Below, in pieces: positions 37,008-47,694 of a DNA stretch of 64,000 bases. The notes beneath the pieces were generated by a model. It had not been told where the DNA came from. It saw nothing but the letters and a program-made list of their open reading frames with translations, and did no database searches. Position numbers and translations under genes: made by a program. Location of the stretch: NCBI GenBank assembly GCA_023897205.1, contig JAHWDD010000001.1, positions 744,001-808,000 of the forward strand. The letters are read 5' to 3'. The first letter of the stretch is position 1. The number at the start of each line of letters is the position of its first letter. This DNA is from Exophiala sp. HKRS030 (taxonomy: Eukaryota; Ascomycota; Eurotiomycetes; Chaetothyriales; Herpotrichiellaceae).

Positions 37008-37559
37008 CGTGTGATCAATGATTGAGAGTCAAAACGAGAGAGGCAGGAAATCAGGGATGAGTGCAGACGCAACAGCGCAGCGTTTCTTCAGGGGCAATAC
37101 AAGGGAGCTCTAACGAGGTCTCAATTCATATTGTCGGTCTTATCGTGGTCGGTTTGCATGTGCTTGGAGATTTTGATTGATGTATTTGTGTCGACGCCCT
37201 TCGCGTTACATGATATTTCCTGTTTGGGACGAATCGAAGGATGAGAATACCCGGAGCCTCTGTGGTCGCCAGAACTCCACCATGGAGATTTTCTTGGTGG
37301 TACGCTACGAGATACGAGTACGTGTGTGTTCGGTTGTGCGTGAAGAATGCGGGACGGGACCTTGGATTTGGGATCTGATGAGGTGGACGTTCATCTGGGG
37401 GATTGATTGCTAAGATGGAGAGATTTTTCAAAGGTTGCACAACTCCAAGAACCAAACGCATAATCCGTAAGTACTTTTCGTCTATCTACCTGTTCTCATT
37501 TCTTCTTCGTAGTCTAATATAACCTGACAGCGATCAATGTTGCCTTTGGCTGCTATGAA
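37008..37559. other. Promoter of the dioxygenase gene and 3' flank of the aminotransferase gene
   Basis: Both neighbours are on the minus strand. No gene or clear motif seen. Confidence 0.55.
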
Positions 37560-38923
37560 TTACCCAGACTTTGCAAACTCATTCAGCCACTCCACCAGCT
37601 TCTGCACGTTCTCAACGGGCACAGCATTGTAATTGCTGATTCTGATACCACCGACTGATCGATGACCCTTGAGTCCCAGCAGATTCCGCTTCTCGGCACC
37701 GGCCAGGAATGCCTTTTCTTTTGCGTCGTCCGGCGTTACTTTGCCTTCCGACTTGCCTGCGATGATACGGACGCAGATGTTCATGCGGCTCCGCACGTTC
37801 TTGTCGGGCACAACGTGGTAGAGGTCTGGGTAGGAGTCGAGCGTGTCGTAGATCAGCTTGGCCTTTTGGTCGGCGACCTCTTCCTGGCCTGAGACCGTCT
37901 TGAATTTCGTCACCAAACTCTGCAGCACTAGCGTGGCCACGTACAGATTGAAGACCGGCAGGGTGTTGTAGAGACTGTTGTTCGCCGCGATGGTGGAGAA
38001 CGAGAACATGATGGGAGGCAACGCTCCCGAGGTGGGAAGCACGTCTGAAAGTTGATGCAAGAACGTCGGCGGTGGGACGAGGCCGAGGAGTGATTTTCGA
38101 ATAATCACCACCGTGATACCGGTGATGCCGAGATTCTTCTGGGCACCGCCCTACAAAAAGAAAGAAAAGAGTCAGCTTCCGTGTCGTCTTTACAACAAAG
38201 TGTGACAACACTCACAAAGATCACTCCATACTTGGACACGTCGAGCTTCTTACTCATGAAATTGCTCGACATGTCCGCCACCACTATCCTGTCGTTCTCC
38301 TCCAGGGACTTGGGGAAGCTCGGGAATTCGACACCGTCCACGGTCTCATTGTCGCACATGTACGTCAGAGCACTTCCCTTGGGGGTCAACTTCCAGTCCG
38401 TCTCGGCCGGGATCTTGCCGAATTTGTTGTTGCCGTCGCTCTTGCGGGCGTCGAGGGCGACATTGACGTACTTTGCGCCCAGGAGCCTCGTGGCCTCCTG
38501 GCTCGCCTTGAGCGACCAGGAACCCGTGACGAGGTAGTCGACCTTGAGCTCATTCTCGATCTCCTTCTTCACGCGAGCGAGGACCTCGTCGTCCTTGCCC
38601 TCGCCGAGATCCGCGACGGCCTTCCTCCGCCGTTGTTCGATCCAGCACCCGACCAGGTTTTGGCAGGCGGCGCTGAACTCTCCCGTCCCGCCTGCTTGCA
38701 TGAAGAAGATGTCGTAGTCATCGGGAATGTCGTAGAGCGTGGTCAGTGCTTGTTTGGCGTCGGCGAGGATTTTATTCGCCGTGGGTGAGCGATGGGAGAT
38801 TTCGGCCAGAGAGAGACCGGTGTCTTCGAAATTGACAAAGGCCCGGGCACTGGCTTCAATGACAGGGGTCGGTAGAGGAGCTGGCCCTGCCCCAAAGTAG
38901 GCAACTTCTGCACGAGAAGGCAT
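37560..38923 (-). CDS. ser1: Phosphoserine aminotransferase
   Basis: PLP enzyme of about 432 residues converting 3-phosphohydroxypyruvate and glutamate to phosphoserine, the second step of serine synthesis. Exons are 38923-38216 and 38150-37560; the 65-nt intron (GTGAGT...TTGTAG) falls just before the active-site block. N-terminal FGAGPAPLPTPVIE, FMQAGGTGEFSAACQNLVG and DMSSNFMSKKLDVSKYGVIF are typical. After splicing, GGAQKNLGITG places the Schiff-base lysine at residue 241. C-terminal RSVGGIRISNYNAVPVENV completes the family signature. The start at 38923 is the only suitable ATG. Confidence 0.95.
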
Positions 38924-39663
38924 TTTTCTTGAGCTAACTGGTGCTGAAAATCGGTGAGAGAGACCCCCAGCTTTCAATGTCTAGAGTTAGGAATGATAGA
39001 GATGGTTTTGGTTTCGAATCAGCAGTCAGCTCACACTGGCAGGGTCAAAGTAGCAGCTCAGCCTGATCTAGAGGAAGTTCAGAAAGAAAGGAAATCTTTA
39101 CAACTGAAAAAGGTGCTGCTGAAAATGAGTCAACGGCGCGAAAATCTGGGGAAGATCGAGAACAAGGAGCATCGACTCGGCGTGTGGCGGGGAAGGTTTC
39201 CCTTCCGCCAATCAAATCTCAATACGGCGTGAGTACGAGCACGACATTGACGGTATACAAGAATGTTTGACGTTTGTAGTAGAATGCTTCTGCAAGACTA
39301 CCAAAGTAACGATGCTGGCCAAATCCTCATTAGGTCTCTGACTTCTCTTCACGATCCTTGCTTCAACTACGACAACGAGTGTGAACCGTTGCCTTTCCCG
39401 TCAGAGCGCCTAATTTAATACCTCGTGCCTCTGATTTCATATTCTCCAGCAGCAAGATTCAACGGTATTCCGATAAACATGTTCTATGTTGCTGTTGCGC
39501 TGCTCAACGTTGGTTTACCCCACCAAGAGTCATTTGACTGCAGCTGTTGGTAATGTGTCCGCATCTTCTCCATGATCATGGCAGTGAATGCAATTTTCCT
39601 CCCAATCTGGTCCTTCGCAGCCTTTCACAATTCTGTTGCGTTGCCGTGTACAGGATATCCCAG
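38924..39663. other. Aminotransferase promoter and intergenic DNA
   Basis: No gene supported. A short plus-strand open frame at 38954-39232 lies over the likely aminotransferase leader and resembles nothing known. Confidence 0.55.
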
Positions 39664-40038
39664 TCAAGCTTCTGCATTGTTGACATTCGATTCTGGGGCT
39701 GGGCCGCCAGATCCCACAGGGTCCAAGGGGCTATAAGTCCAGTCGCACTCGTTGGTGCAGAGACTGCAGACAAGGTTTGGGTATAATTTGCTTGTGTAAA
39801 CCGGCTTCGGAAGGGCGTTGAGGGCGTAGATGTTGCTGGTGTTCAATTCGAGAGCCATGCATCCGGTACTGGTACTGGTTCTGATCCAGTACGTGTTGAC
39901 TTTGACCCATTGATCAACAGCCGGACACGGGAAGGTGGTGTCATCTCGACGATGTTGCTGGGGAAGAGGATTGGCGAGGGAACGGACAGTAGGTGTTGTT
40001 GCAACGGCGAGGATGATCAGCAGGAGATATTGAAGCAT
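39664..40038 (-). CDS. Small secreted cysteine-containing protein
   Basis: Protein of 124 residues starting at a good ATG. A signal peptide is clear: MLQYLLLIILAVATTP, with likely cleavage near residues 20-22. A dibasic HRRDD at residues 29-33 could be a Kex2-type processing site. The mature part has five cysteines (38, 60, 91, 94, 98), three of them clustered as C-x2-C-x3-C near Trp100. I do not recognise the family. Small size, secretion and cysteines fit the loose class of secreted fungal proteins that includes candidate effectors, but nothing shows a role. It is divergent to the Rpc31 gene with 729 bp between. Confidence 0.75.
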   Translation of the reverse strand: MLQYLLLIILAVATTPTVRSLANPLPQQHRRDDTTFPCPAVDQWVKVNTYWIRTSTSTGCMALELNTSNIYALNALPKPVYTSKLYPNLVCSLCTNECDWTYSPLDPVGSGGPAPESNVNNAEA

Positions 40039-40767
40039 TTTCAGGGGTTTTGGGATGAGCAGGTCGTCCTTAGGATATAGGTAGAGCGGCGTGGAATGTT
40101 AGATGATTCTGCAGACGTCCGCCAGGTGCGAGGTGGTACCATGAGAAAGTAGTTGATGTGCATGCAATTGATCGAGAGGAAGACGAGGGAAGAAGCACAA
40201 AAAGGCGTTTTGGAAAAATGGATGTGTTTGGCATCGAGGAAGGAACGTTCCTGCCTTTGCTCGACTGCGCTGGCAACTCAACCTGGTCGTGGGCGACCAT
40301 AGGCAAGGTAAATATTACGCACACCTACCTCTGCATTACGCCCAAGGCTATACTTATCACTGAAGACCCCCGAATCTGTCGTCTCATTTCTTAGTATCAT
40401 GTCCAGGGATAGGTTAAATGATAATCGACAAATACAAGCCAAGAGGCATTATTATTTACTCGGTCGTGAGCAATCCTCGTTCGTGGTAGATATCGTAGGT
40501 AAATACGGATACGCCAGGTTTTTTTAGCAAGGCGGATGAGGCCTCAGCCTCGTTCAGCCTCGCCTCTGGAACCCTGACGATAAAATACTAGAACGCGTTC
40601 CCCACCATTTATTCTGCCCGCGGAATTTTGGGCTTTAGTATTCACAGTTGCATTCACTTTTCGCTCGATAAACTCGCACCCAGCAGCGCTGACCAACTCC
40701 ATCCACAATGTTCCTCGACTTCCGGTGACATCTCTGTACTCTACCCTTCCTTCAAATCACCGCCACA
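40039..40767. promoter_or_regulatory. Divergent promoter region between the secreted protein gene and rpc31
   Basis: Start codons face away from each other across 729 bp. No gene or named motif recognised. Confidence 0.5.
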
Positions 40768-41900
40768 ATGTCCCGGGGCAGAAGAGGCGGCGGGAAGCGA
40801 GGCCCAGACTTGTCTTGGGACGATGAAGAATCTCTCGCAACTCCCACAGTGTCAAACAGACCTGAAGAGACGTTTCCTGTACGGCATCGGCCATGATCCC
40901 ATTGTGGAATATACGAACGACTGACTTCTTTGCGCCTTAGCCCATCGATCTCCCGGTTCCTCGCCCAATATCCTCAGACGAACACATCGCGATCAAACGC
41001 CAAATAGCCTTCCGCAGCCGAGCGCGCAACGGACCATACTACGCCATTCTCGACCCCAGTAGTATTGCGGACGAGAAAAGCGGCAAGGTCCTGAAGCGTG
41101 CAGGCTTCGACCCATTCAACGACCAAGAAAAATATACCGCAAAATACCACAAGAAGAAGCAGGCCGTCCCTGACCTCAGCACGCGAGAGTATTGTAAGTA
41201 GAAGTTTGGCTCCGGGGCGGAAAAGAGTGGCAGCGGGAGTATACGAGTCGGGGAGACTGACTTGGATCTGGAAACAGCACTACACTTGTTCCCCCATGAG
41301 TTGTGGCCACTCCTCGATCCGCGGAAAAAGAATCCTCTATGGAAGACCACCGACATCGATTTCGACGCCGAGACGAACGCACCCCGCAAGAAGTTGAAGC
41401 GGAAGCGGGATCTTGTCATTGACGATGGCGAGGACGACGACGAGGCCAAGGGCAACGACGACGGAAACGATACAGACGACTCGGATCCTCTGATGTCCGG
41501 GACACGGCGGTCCAGGAATAGCACCAAGGCCGCGAAACGGCGGCGCGAAGATCCCACCACCAAGAAAGCGCACGAGAAGCGCGGCTTGGACGCCGAGGAC
41601 GAATTCTCCGACGCGGAAGTCACTCCTCGTTCGCCGGGCCGGAAATCAGGCAAGAACAGAGGCGGTTCCGACGACGAGGACGATGATGACGACGATGACG
41701 AGCACAACGAGGACAACTCGGACGGCAGCGGTGATGAAGACGACGACGACTCGGGTGACGATGAACCGGTCGACTCAGAGTTCGAAGAGTCGGACGACGG
41801 GGACTACGACGATTATAATGCCGAACAGTATTTCGACGGAGGCGAGGGAGATGACGATGACTACGGTGGCGGAGGTGACGAAGATGGCGGCACTTTCTGA
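40768..41900 (+). CDS. rpc31: RNA polymerase III subunit Rpc31 (RPC7 family)
   Basis: Subunit of the Pol III initiation subcomplex in the nucleus, about 328 residues. Exons are 40768-40878, 40941-41193 and 41278-41900. The N terminus MSRGRRGGGKRGPDLSWDD is typical of the family, followed by YAILDPSSIADEKSGKVLKR and FDPFNDQEKYTAKYHKKKQ. The third exon begins SLHLFPHELWPLLDPRKKNP. The last 90 residues are almost entirely Asp, Glu, Ser and Gly, the acidic tail expected of C31. Both introns have standard ends (GTACGG...CTTAG; GTAAGT...AACAG). Confidence 0.92.
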
Positions 41901-42543
41901 TAGCCGTCTAGAACTAATGAAAAGAAACTTCGGCTGGACGTCACTGCATACGCTCGTGGTCGTCAAGTCGAATGCTGCAGACTTCCCGGCAAAGGATGGT
42001 CGGGGTCTCTGGTGAGAGCGGACCGCATTTTATGGAAATGGAAGCTGGCGACATGCCATTCAAGCCTTGATGTACAGCTACACTATCACAGAGGCTCCTT
42101 TGGTTATTCGACACGAGCAAAAGATACCCCGGGCATAGAAGTCCCTGAGCACTGTATCCCACAAATGATTTCATTGAAGAACTACCCTTGTAAGCCCCTT
42201 TCGCCTTCCAAAACACCTTTCATCGAAAATAATATTCCGGCCGTTAAGTCTTCGTCTCAATTATGCTTCGTGGAGAGTATTTGCGACTGTGCGCAGATGC
42301 CTTTGGAAGATTGTTATGAAGGATGAACTGATTCTTCTCTTGTCCTGTTATTGTTTTGCTCCTTTCTTTATAGTACCGTGGGGTGGTTATGACTGGTTCC
42401 CATTGTGTTCGACCAACGATTGAAAGGGTTCCTAGGTCGTATCTGTTCCTGCCAGGTATAGACCATTTGCAACACCTTCTCTCCTTTCCCTTTGGCAACT
42501 AGGAGTACACTTTGAGTGTGAAGCCGTGGCCCAGCATAGTCAT
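41901..42543. other. Convergent 3' region, no gene seen
   Basis: 3' flanks of rpc31 and the ankyrin gene. Short overlapping open frames only, none supported. Confidence 0.55.
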
Positions 42544-44797
42544 TCAACTGATGTACTCTCTGCAAGGTGGTGTGATACCATTTTCCAGGTAGAATCTCCT
42601 CTTCCACTCCTTCTTGCGTTTTCCATCGTCAACCATTGTCTGGAGGAAGAAGACTTTGAACTCCGGCCCATACACCTCGGACTCACGCGATCGTCCCAAG
42701 CCCAGGTATCTCAGCCCACGTATACGTCTTCTCCTTGAAGATGCGTTATAGCTTTTCATATCCCAGACATCATCAATCGATAAATCTGTCTCAGGCCATG
42801 AGCCTGGAATGGGGAGTAGGGGCTCATCAGCGTCCAACGTTCCCCAAAAGTCGGCGGCAGCTTCATCCATCGAAGTTGTAGCCCAAATTTCCCAGTCCTC
42901 TGGAGAAGGTCCATATTTGAATTTCAGCACCCTAGCTTTGAAGGGACCGTCGGGGGTACGCCTTAAAAGCGCGTCAAACACAAGGTCTACATCAGAGAGT
43001 AGTGCTTCCTCCCAGTGACCATAGGTCTGTAGATCCTGACCGGCAAGCTCAACTTCATGCGCCCAGTTTCGTAATCTACTTGTCAATCGTTGGTGTTCAA
43101 GATTGGCAAACGACCCAATATACATCCCCGCTTCCATGCTAAATTGCAGGTATTTTAGCATTGGTGAGCCACAATGATTTTCGAAGGAAAGCTGAATCCC
43201 ATCGAGTGATACAGCTTGATGCAACAGCAACCGCAAGCCTTTGATATCAATGGGCTCAGACGACATGGTCCAAGCTAAGTGACCAACAAGGCATTCGGAA
43301 GGCTGACCCGTCTCGTCAGCTGGTAGGATCAGGCATCTGGAATCTAGCATTCGTTGTGACAGCGCATGCCAGAATAGTTGCGTGGTCATACAAGGGGAGA
43401 CCATGTTATATGCTACATCAAGTCTTGTAGTAAAGTCAATGTTGCTCCAGAGTTCGGAGAAGATAGGCATAAACATGCGCGATAAAAGTCCACGATCTTT
43501 CTCAAAATGGGCCAAATGATAGATACCAGATGTCAAAAATCCATCAAGGTTTTCAGGGTCATCTTTGCCTAACAGAACTCGCATTGCATCAGAAATGAAG
43601 TCGATAAGGTGAAGACCAACATGAGAAGAAAGGTGGTCCCATAGATTTATTGATCCTGTAATCAACGTGTCGAAACATGTGTTATCTCTGGTTTAGGTAA
43701 GAGTCTATGCCAGTGATTCGGACACATAAGACCTACTTGAAATTTCTCTCATTCGGGTCGGCTCCTTCTTGCAGGAGATATTGTAGGATTGAGAGATCTG
43801 GCCGCATGCAGGCTAACTGCGCTCAATATCAGCTTGAAGTTCGGAACACTCAAAGTACCATACGTGAAGCACTGTATTGCCCGCCAAATCTACATCATAG
43901 ATGGAAGCCTGTTTTGTGTGTAAAAGGTCCCGTGTAGCACAGAAATCGCCTGCGCAAACCGCGGCGAATATGGGTGAGTCATAGGGAATGATATTGCGGG
44001 TTTTGATGCCAAAGTAGGTGATACCAGATGTGCGCATTCGTAGGATTGAAGTCTTTTTCCAAGCCACATACTCTGTATAGTCAGGACAGAGGTAGTCGTC
44101 TTTTTTGCGCCTCTTAAAGGACCAGCCAGTTTTCTCTGTGTCTTGGTGATGACAAGCCCTTGCTCGTCGGCCCCGTCATCATCACCACGGGATATGTCTG
44201 CATCATCTGCTTGAGGATCGGCCATTACGGATAACTTGCTTCGGCCGTGAGCTTGCAAAGCTGCCTTGTCAGTTTTCACATCAGACTTCGTGATTATTAG
44301 CGTTTGTGTGGTCATCTGCTGTTGTAGGCTGAGAGCACTCATTGCACTACAGCAACGTCAATCGCGCTATCCTGTCGGGCTTTCGTTCATACTCACATGG
44401 AGGCTGCAGACTGCGCCAATATTAGGTTCATTTTCGCACGCTCAATGCGCCTTGTCGCCCTCTCAAGAAAATGTTCCTTGAGAACAAATTTGATAGAGCC
44501 TGGCCAACGGGACTGTTTGATGGTCTCGGACAGCTCGAGGCAGACGGGTTTGAGTATGTCGGTGGCATTTTTGCAGAAGTCCCGGCATTTCTGGATCACG
44601 TTGGGCGGCGCATAGATAGATAGTAGTGCGTCTTGATCAGCAAGGGCTTGCAAGATAGCATCAGTGACTTCGAGCTCCTCCAACACCACGATCAACTCTT
44701 CCGGAGCATGCCTGATTGACGAGGCTTTCGTCTTTAATTCCACGAACACTTTGCCAAATTCGAGGGATGCAGCCACCACGCCGATTACCTCAGCCAT
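42544..44797 (-). CDS. STAND-type N-terminal domain plus ankyrin repeat protein
   Basis: About 685 residues from exons 44797-44397, 44346-44186, 44135-43864, 43816-43737 and 43687-42544. The N terminus (MAEVIGVVAASLEFGKVFVE and ASSIRHAPEELIVVLEELEV) is the fungal N-terminal domain found on STAND/NLR-like proteins. Ankyrin-like repeats follow: IIPYDSPIFAAVCAGDFCAT, DLAGNTVLHLACMRPDLSIL and QYLLQEGADPNERNFKDN. The remaining 380 residues have no NACHT or NB-ARC P-loop. The second intron (44185-44136) has a weak GTGATG donor, and the acceptor for the fourth is chosen because it alone keeps frame. Architecture suggests a role in self/non-self or stress signalling, but this is inference. It is divergent to tah18. 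Confidence 0.75.
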
Positions 44798-45413
44798 GAT
44801 AGTCTAGCAGAGTCGACAGAAAGACCGAGAGGCGCGAAGGTCAGGAAACATGTCATGAACAGTTGAAAACGAATGTCAAGTTGATGCCTTGATTAGGCTG
44901 ATTCCAAGGCGCTTCGAGCCCAACACCTCATGGCTCTGTGCCGAGGGGCATGTAATAGCTTCCATTGGGCGCTATGTGTGTCCAATCATCATGCCGTAAA
45001 CACGATATCTTGCTCGCAATCAATTGCAACCATAACTGTGGTCAGAGATGTGTTCTAAGCCTCCCGGTGTAACAAACCTCAATGCAGGCGCCGGGAAAGG
45101 CCTTGTATAGTTGCTTCTGGCCCGGGCCACCAGAAGGCGGGAGAGCCCGTGAAGAAATGACACAGCACATCTTTGCATACCTTCGGTAGCAGCCAAGTGA
45201 GGCTGAGGTCAGAACACACTCCCTGGCAATGCCAAGTCCGGAAAAACAGTTTCTCCCCCCCTCGGGTCCGGAATAACTATTCAGAGTCACAAGGGCGTAA
45301 AGTTCTCTACGACACTGCAGTTGAATGTATGCCGACCTTGAGATATACTAACAATGATGCTTGAAGAGACGGACAATGATCGATGATGAGTGCTTGCGAA
45401 ACCAGTTCCAATA
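44798..45413. promoter_or_regulatory. Divergent promoter between the ankyrin gene and tah18
   Basis: 616 bp between opposing start codons. A CCAAT word at 45408-45412 sits too near the tah18 start to be a normal upstream element. No gene seen. Confidence 0.5.
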
Positions 45414-47372
45414 ATGCAGCCAGACAATACCGACCGCCCTAGGTCGGTCATCATCCTTTACGGGACCGAAACCGGCACATCTCAAGATTTCGCTGAGGAA
45501 GTCAGTCGCTGTCTTCAACGGCTTCGGTTCGATACAGAGGTCGTGGGACTCGATGACGTTGTATACGGTGATCTTCACTCATACATGCTGACTGTCTTCG
45601 TCGTCGCCACCACTGGGCAAGGTGATTTTCCCGACAATGCTCGGAAATTCTGGACCAGCCTCCTGCGAAAGAAGCTTTCCTCCACCACTCTCGCAGGCAT
45701 ACAATATGCTCTAGTTGGTCTCGGAGACAGTTCATATCCGAAGTTCAACTTTGCGGCGAGGAAACTAGAGAAGCGACTCGGACAGCTAGGAGCGATTCCC
45801 TTAATTGAGTCTTGCGAGGCGGACGAGCAAGGTGATGAAGGCACCGACGGTGCTGTGCTCGCTTGGCTCGAGCACTTCAGACAATCTATTTTGACGACAT
45901 TTCCACTGCCAGAAGGCCAAACACCTATCGCGAACGACGTTCCTCTTCCCAGCAAATGGCGGCTGGACAGGGACAATGCCAGTACTGACAATGGGCTACC
46001 GAATGGGTCGGATCTGCACATTCCGGCTCACTCTTCCACATCGCCTCCACAGTCACTCGAATCAACGCTGATAAAGAACGAGCGTGTGACGCCGCCCGAT
46101 CACTTTCAAGATGTCCGGTTCATGGTTTTGAAAACTCCTCAAACAGTCAACTACGCGCCAGGTGATGCCATTGCCATACTACCTCAAAACATGCCCAAGG
46201 ATGTTACGTTCCTGATTGAACGAATGAATTGGCAAGATGTTGCCGATATCCCAGTCCGTTTCGTCTCGACAAGCACATCATCGACATCTGCTTCCACTCA
46301 CTTCGCCACGAACCCGATCTATCAACATGGCGGCGTCACTCTTCGAACACTTTTGACCGAGCACCTAGACATCAACGCCATACCGCGACGGTCGTTCTTC
46401 GCGGCAATAGCAAACTACACCACCGACAGCATGCACAAGGAACGACTCATCGAGTTCACCGATCCTCAATACCTGGACGAATACTACGACTACGCCACCC
46501 GTCCGAGACGAAGTATCCTGGAGATCCTACAAGAATTCGACTCCGTCCAACTTCCCTGGGAGGAAGTCACGAATATATTCCCGGCCATGCGCCCGCGTCA
46601 ATTCAGCATAGCAAGCGGCGGCAAACTAAAGCACCTCGACGACGGTTCGACGGTGTTCGAACTACTCATCGCAATCGTCAAGTACAGAACCGTCATCAAA
46701 CGTATCCGTGAAGGCGTGTGCACCCGGTACCTGGCACAGCTGCCCGTCGGCACTAAGCTGCAAGTCTCACTCAAGACAGAAGGTCGCTTCTCATCTAAGG
46801 CCGCCTCTTCTCACATGGCCGGGAACCGACACCTGCTCATTGGCGCCGGGACGGGCATCGCCCCCCTACGAGCGCTTATCCATGAAAAAGAGGCCTTGCG
46901 ATCTTCTCCAGTTGCGGGCAAGACGGCATTGATCTTTGGCTGCCGAAGTGCCAAGGCAGACTACTTTTTCCACGACGAGTGGGCGTCATTTCAGTCGAAG
47001 TCTGAGCACGGTGAAGCGGCCGGGCTAGAAGTCGTCACTGCATTTTCAAGAGACCAAAGAGAGAAGGTCTATATTCAAGACAGGATACGTGAGCGAAGTG
47101 GTCTCATCTGGGAGTACCTCCGTGAGAATCATGCCACGATCATCGTCTGCGGCTCGTCTGGCCAGATGCCTAAAGCAGTCAGGCAGGCACTGGTTGATGC
47201 GCTCATAGAACAGGCACAGAAAAGACGCTCGGAAGGCTCATTGACACATCACACAGAATCGATCGCTGCCTCAGATGACGAGACTGAAAATCCGATCGAG
47301 AGTCACGAAGATGCAGAAAAGTATCTGGCAAGACTAGAGAAGGAGGGCCGATATAAACAGGAGACATGGTGA
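45414..47372 (+). CDS. tah18: NADPH-dependent diflavin oxidoreductase Tah18 (NDOR1)
   Basis: Cytosolic diflavin reductase of 652 residues in one exon. In yeast Tah18 passes electrons from NADPH through FAD and FMN to Dre2 at the start of cytosolic iron-sulfur cluster assembly. Order of parts: flavodoxin domain with ILYGTETGTSQDFAEE (residues about 15-30) and VGLGDSSYPKFN; FAD domain with RPRQFSIAS near residue 392; NADPH domain with GAGTGIAPLRAL near 476 and VCGSSGQMPKAVR near the end. The ATG at 45414 starts right before the flavodoxin fold; the open frame upstream has only GTG. A polar tail of about 40 residues closes the protein. It is convergent with the amine oxidase gene. Confidence 0.95.
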   Translation: MQPDNTDRPRSVIILYGTETGTSQDFAEEVSRCLQRLRFDTEVVGLDDVVYGDLHSYMLTVFVVATTGQGDFPDNARKFWTSLLRKKLSSTTLAGIQYALVGLGDSSYPKFNFAARKLEKRLGQLGAIPLIESCEADEQGDEGTDGAVLAWLEHFRQSILTTFPLPEGQTPIANDVPLPSKWRLDRDNASTDNGLPNGSDLHIPAHSSTSPPQSLESTLIKNERVTPPDHFQDVRFMVLKTPQTVNYAPGDAIAILPQNMPKDVTFLIERMNWQDVADIPVRFVSTSTSSTSASTHFATNPIYQHGGVTLRTLLTEHLDINAIPRRSFFAAIANYTTDSMHKERLIEFTDPQYLDEYYDYATRPRRSILEILQEFDSVQLPWEEVTNIFPAMRPRQFSIASGGKLKHLDDGSTVFELLIAIVKYRTVIKRIREGVCTRYLAQLPVGTKLQVSLKTEGRFSSKAASSHMAGNRHLLIGAGTGIAPLRALIHEKEALRSSPVAGKTALIFGCRSAKADYFFHDEWASFQSKSEHGEAAGLEVVTAFSRDQREKVYIQDRIRERSGLIWEYLRENHATIIVCGSSGQMPKAVRQALVDALIEQAQKRRSEGSLTHHTESIAASDDETENPIESHEDAEKYLARLEKEGRYKQETW

Positions 47373-47694
47373 CAAATAAGACTGCGACAATCGATCGTAT
47401 GAGGAGTCGAAATCAAACGCGTGCATGCATTACTCGACACGACAGAATATCTTGGGGACGTGGTAATTTTGTATATTTCACATAGACTAGACATATAGGA
47501 GACACCTATATATATGCCCCCTTCGTAGGAGACGAGGTAGATGTTGCATACCAACACGATAAGACGTTAACACACATCACTGGATTTTCAATTTGGTCGC
47601 TAAAAAAAAGTCATCAAGACGTGATCGCCGTTCTCTTCATTCCCAGCCAGCCCTGTTGTTCCTTTTCATTGGTTATCCAGAAATTCAATTTTGT
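47373..47694. other. Short convergent 3' region
   Basis: 322 bp between the stops of tah18 and the amine oxidase gene. AT-rich (TATATATATG-type sequence near 47507), consistent with overlapping 3' ends. No gene. Confidence 0.55.

Noticed and set aside
35727..38923. IDO and phosphoserine aminotransferase as a tryptophan/serine metabolic cluster
   Set aside because: The flanking genes are unrelated housekeeping genes and no other pathway enzyme is present; adjacency looks incidental.
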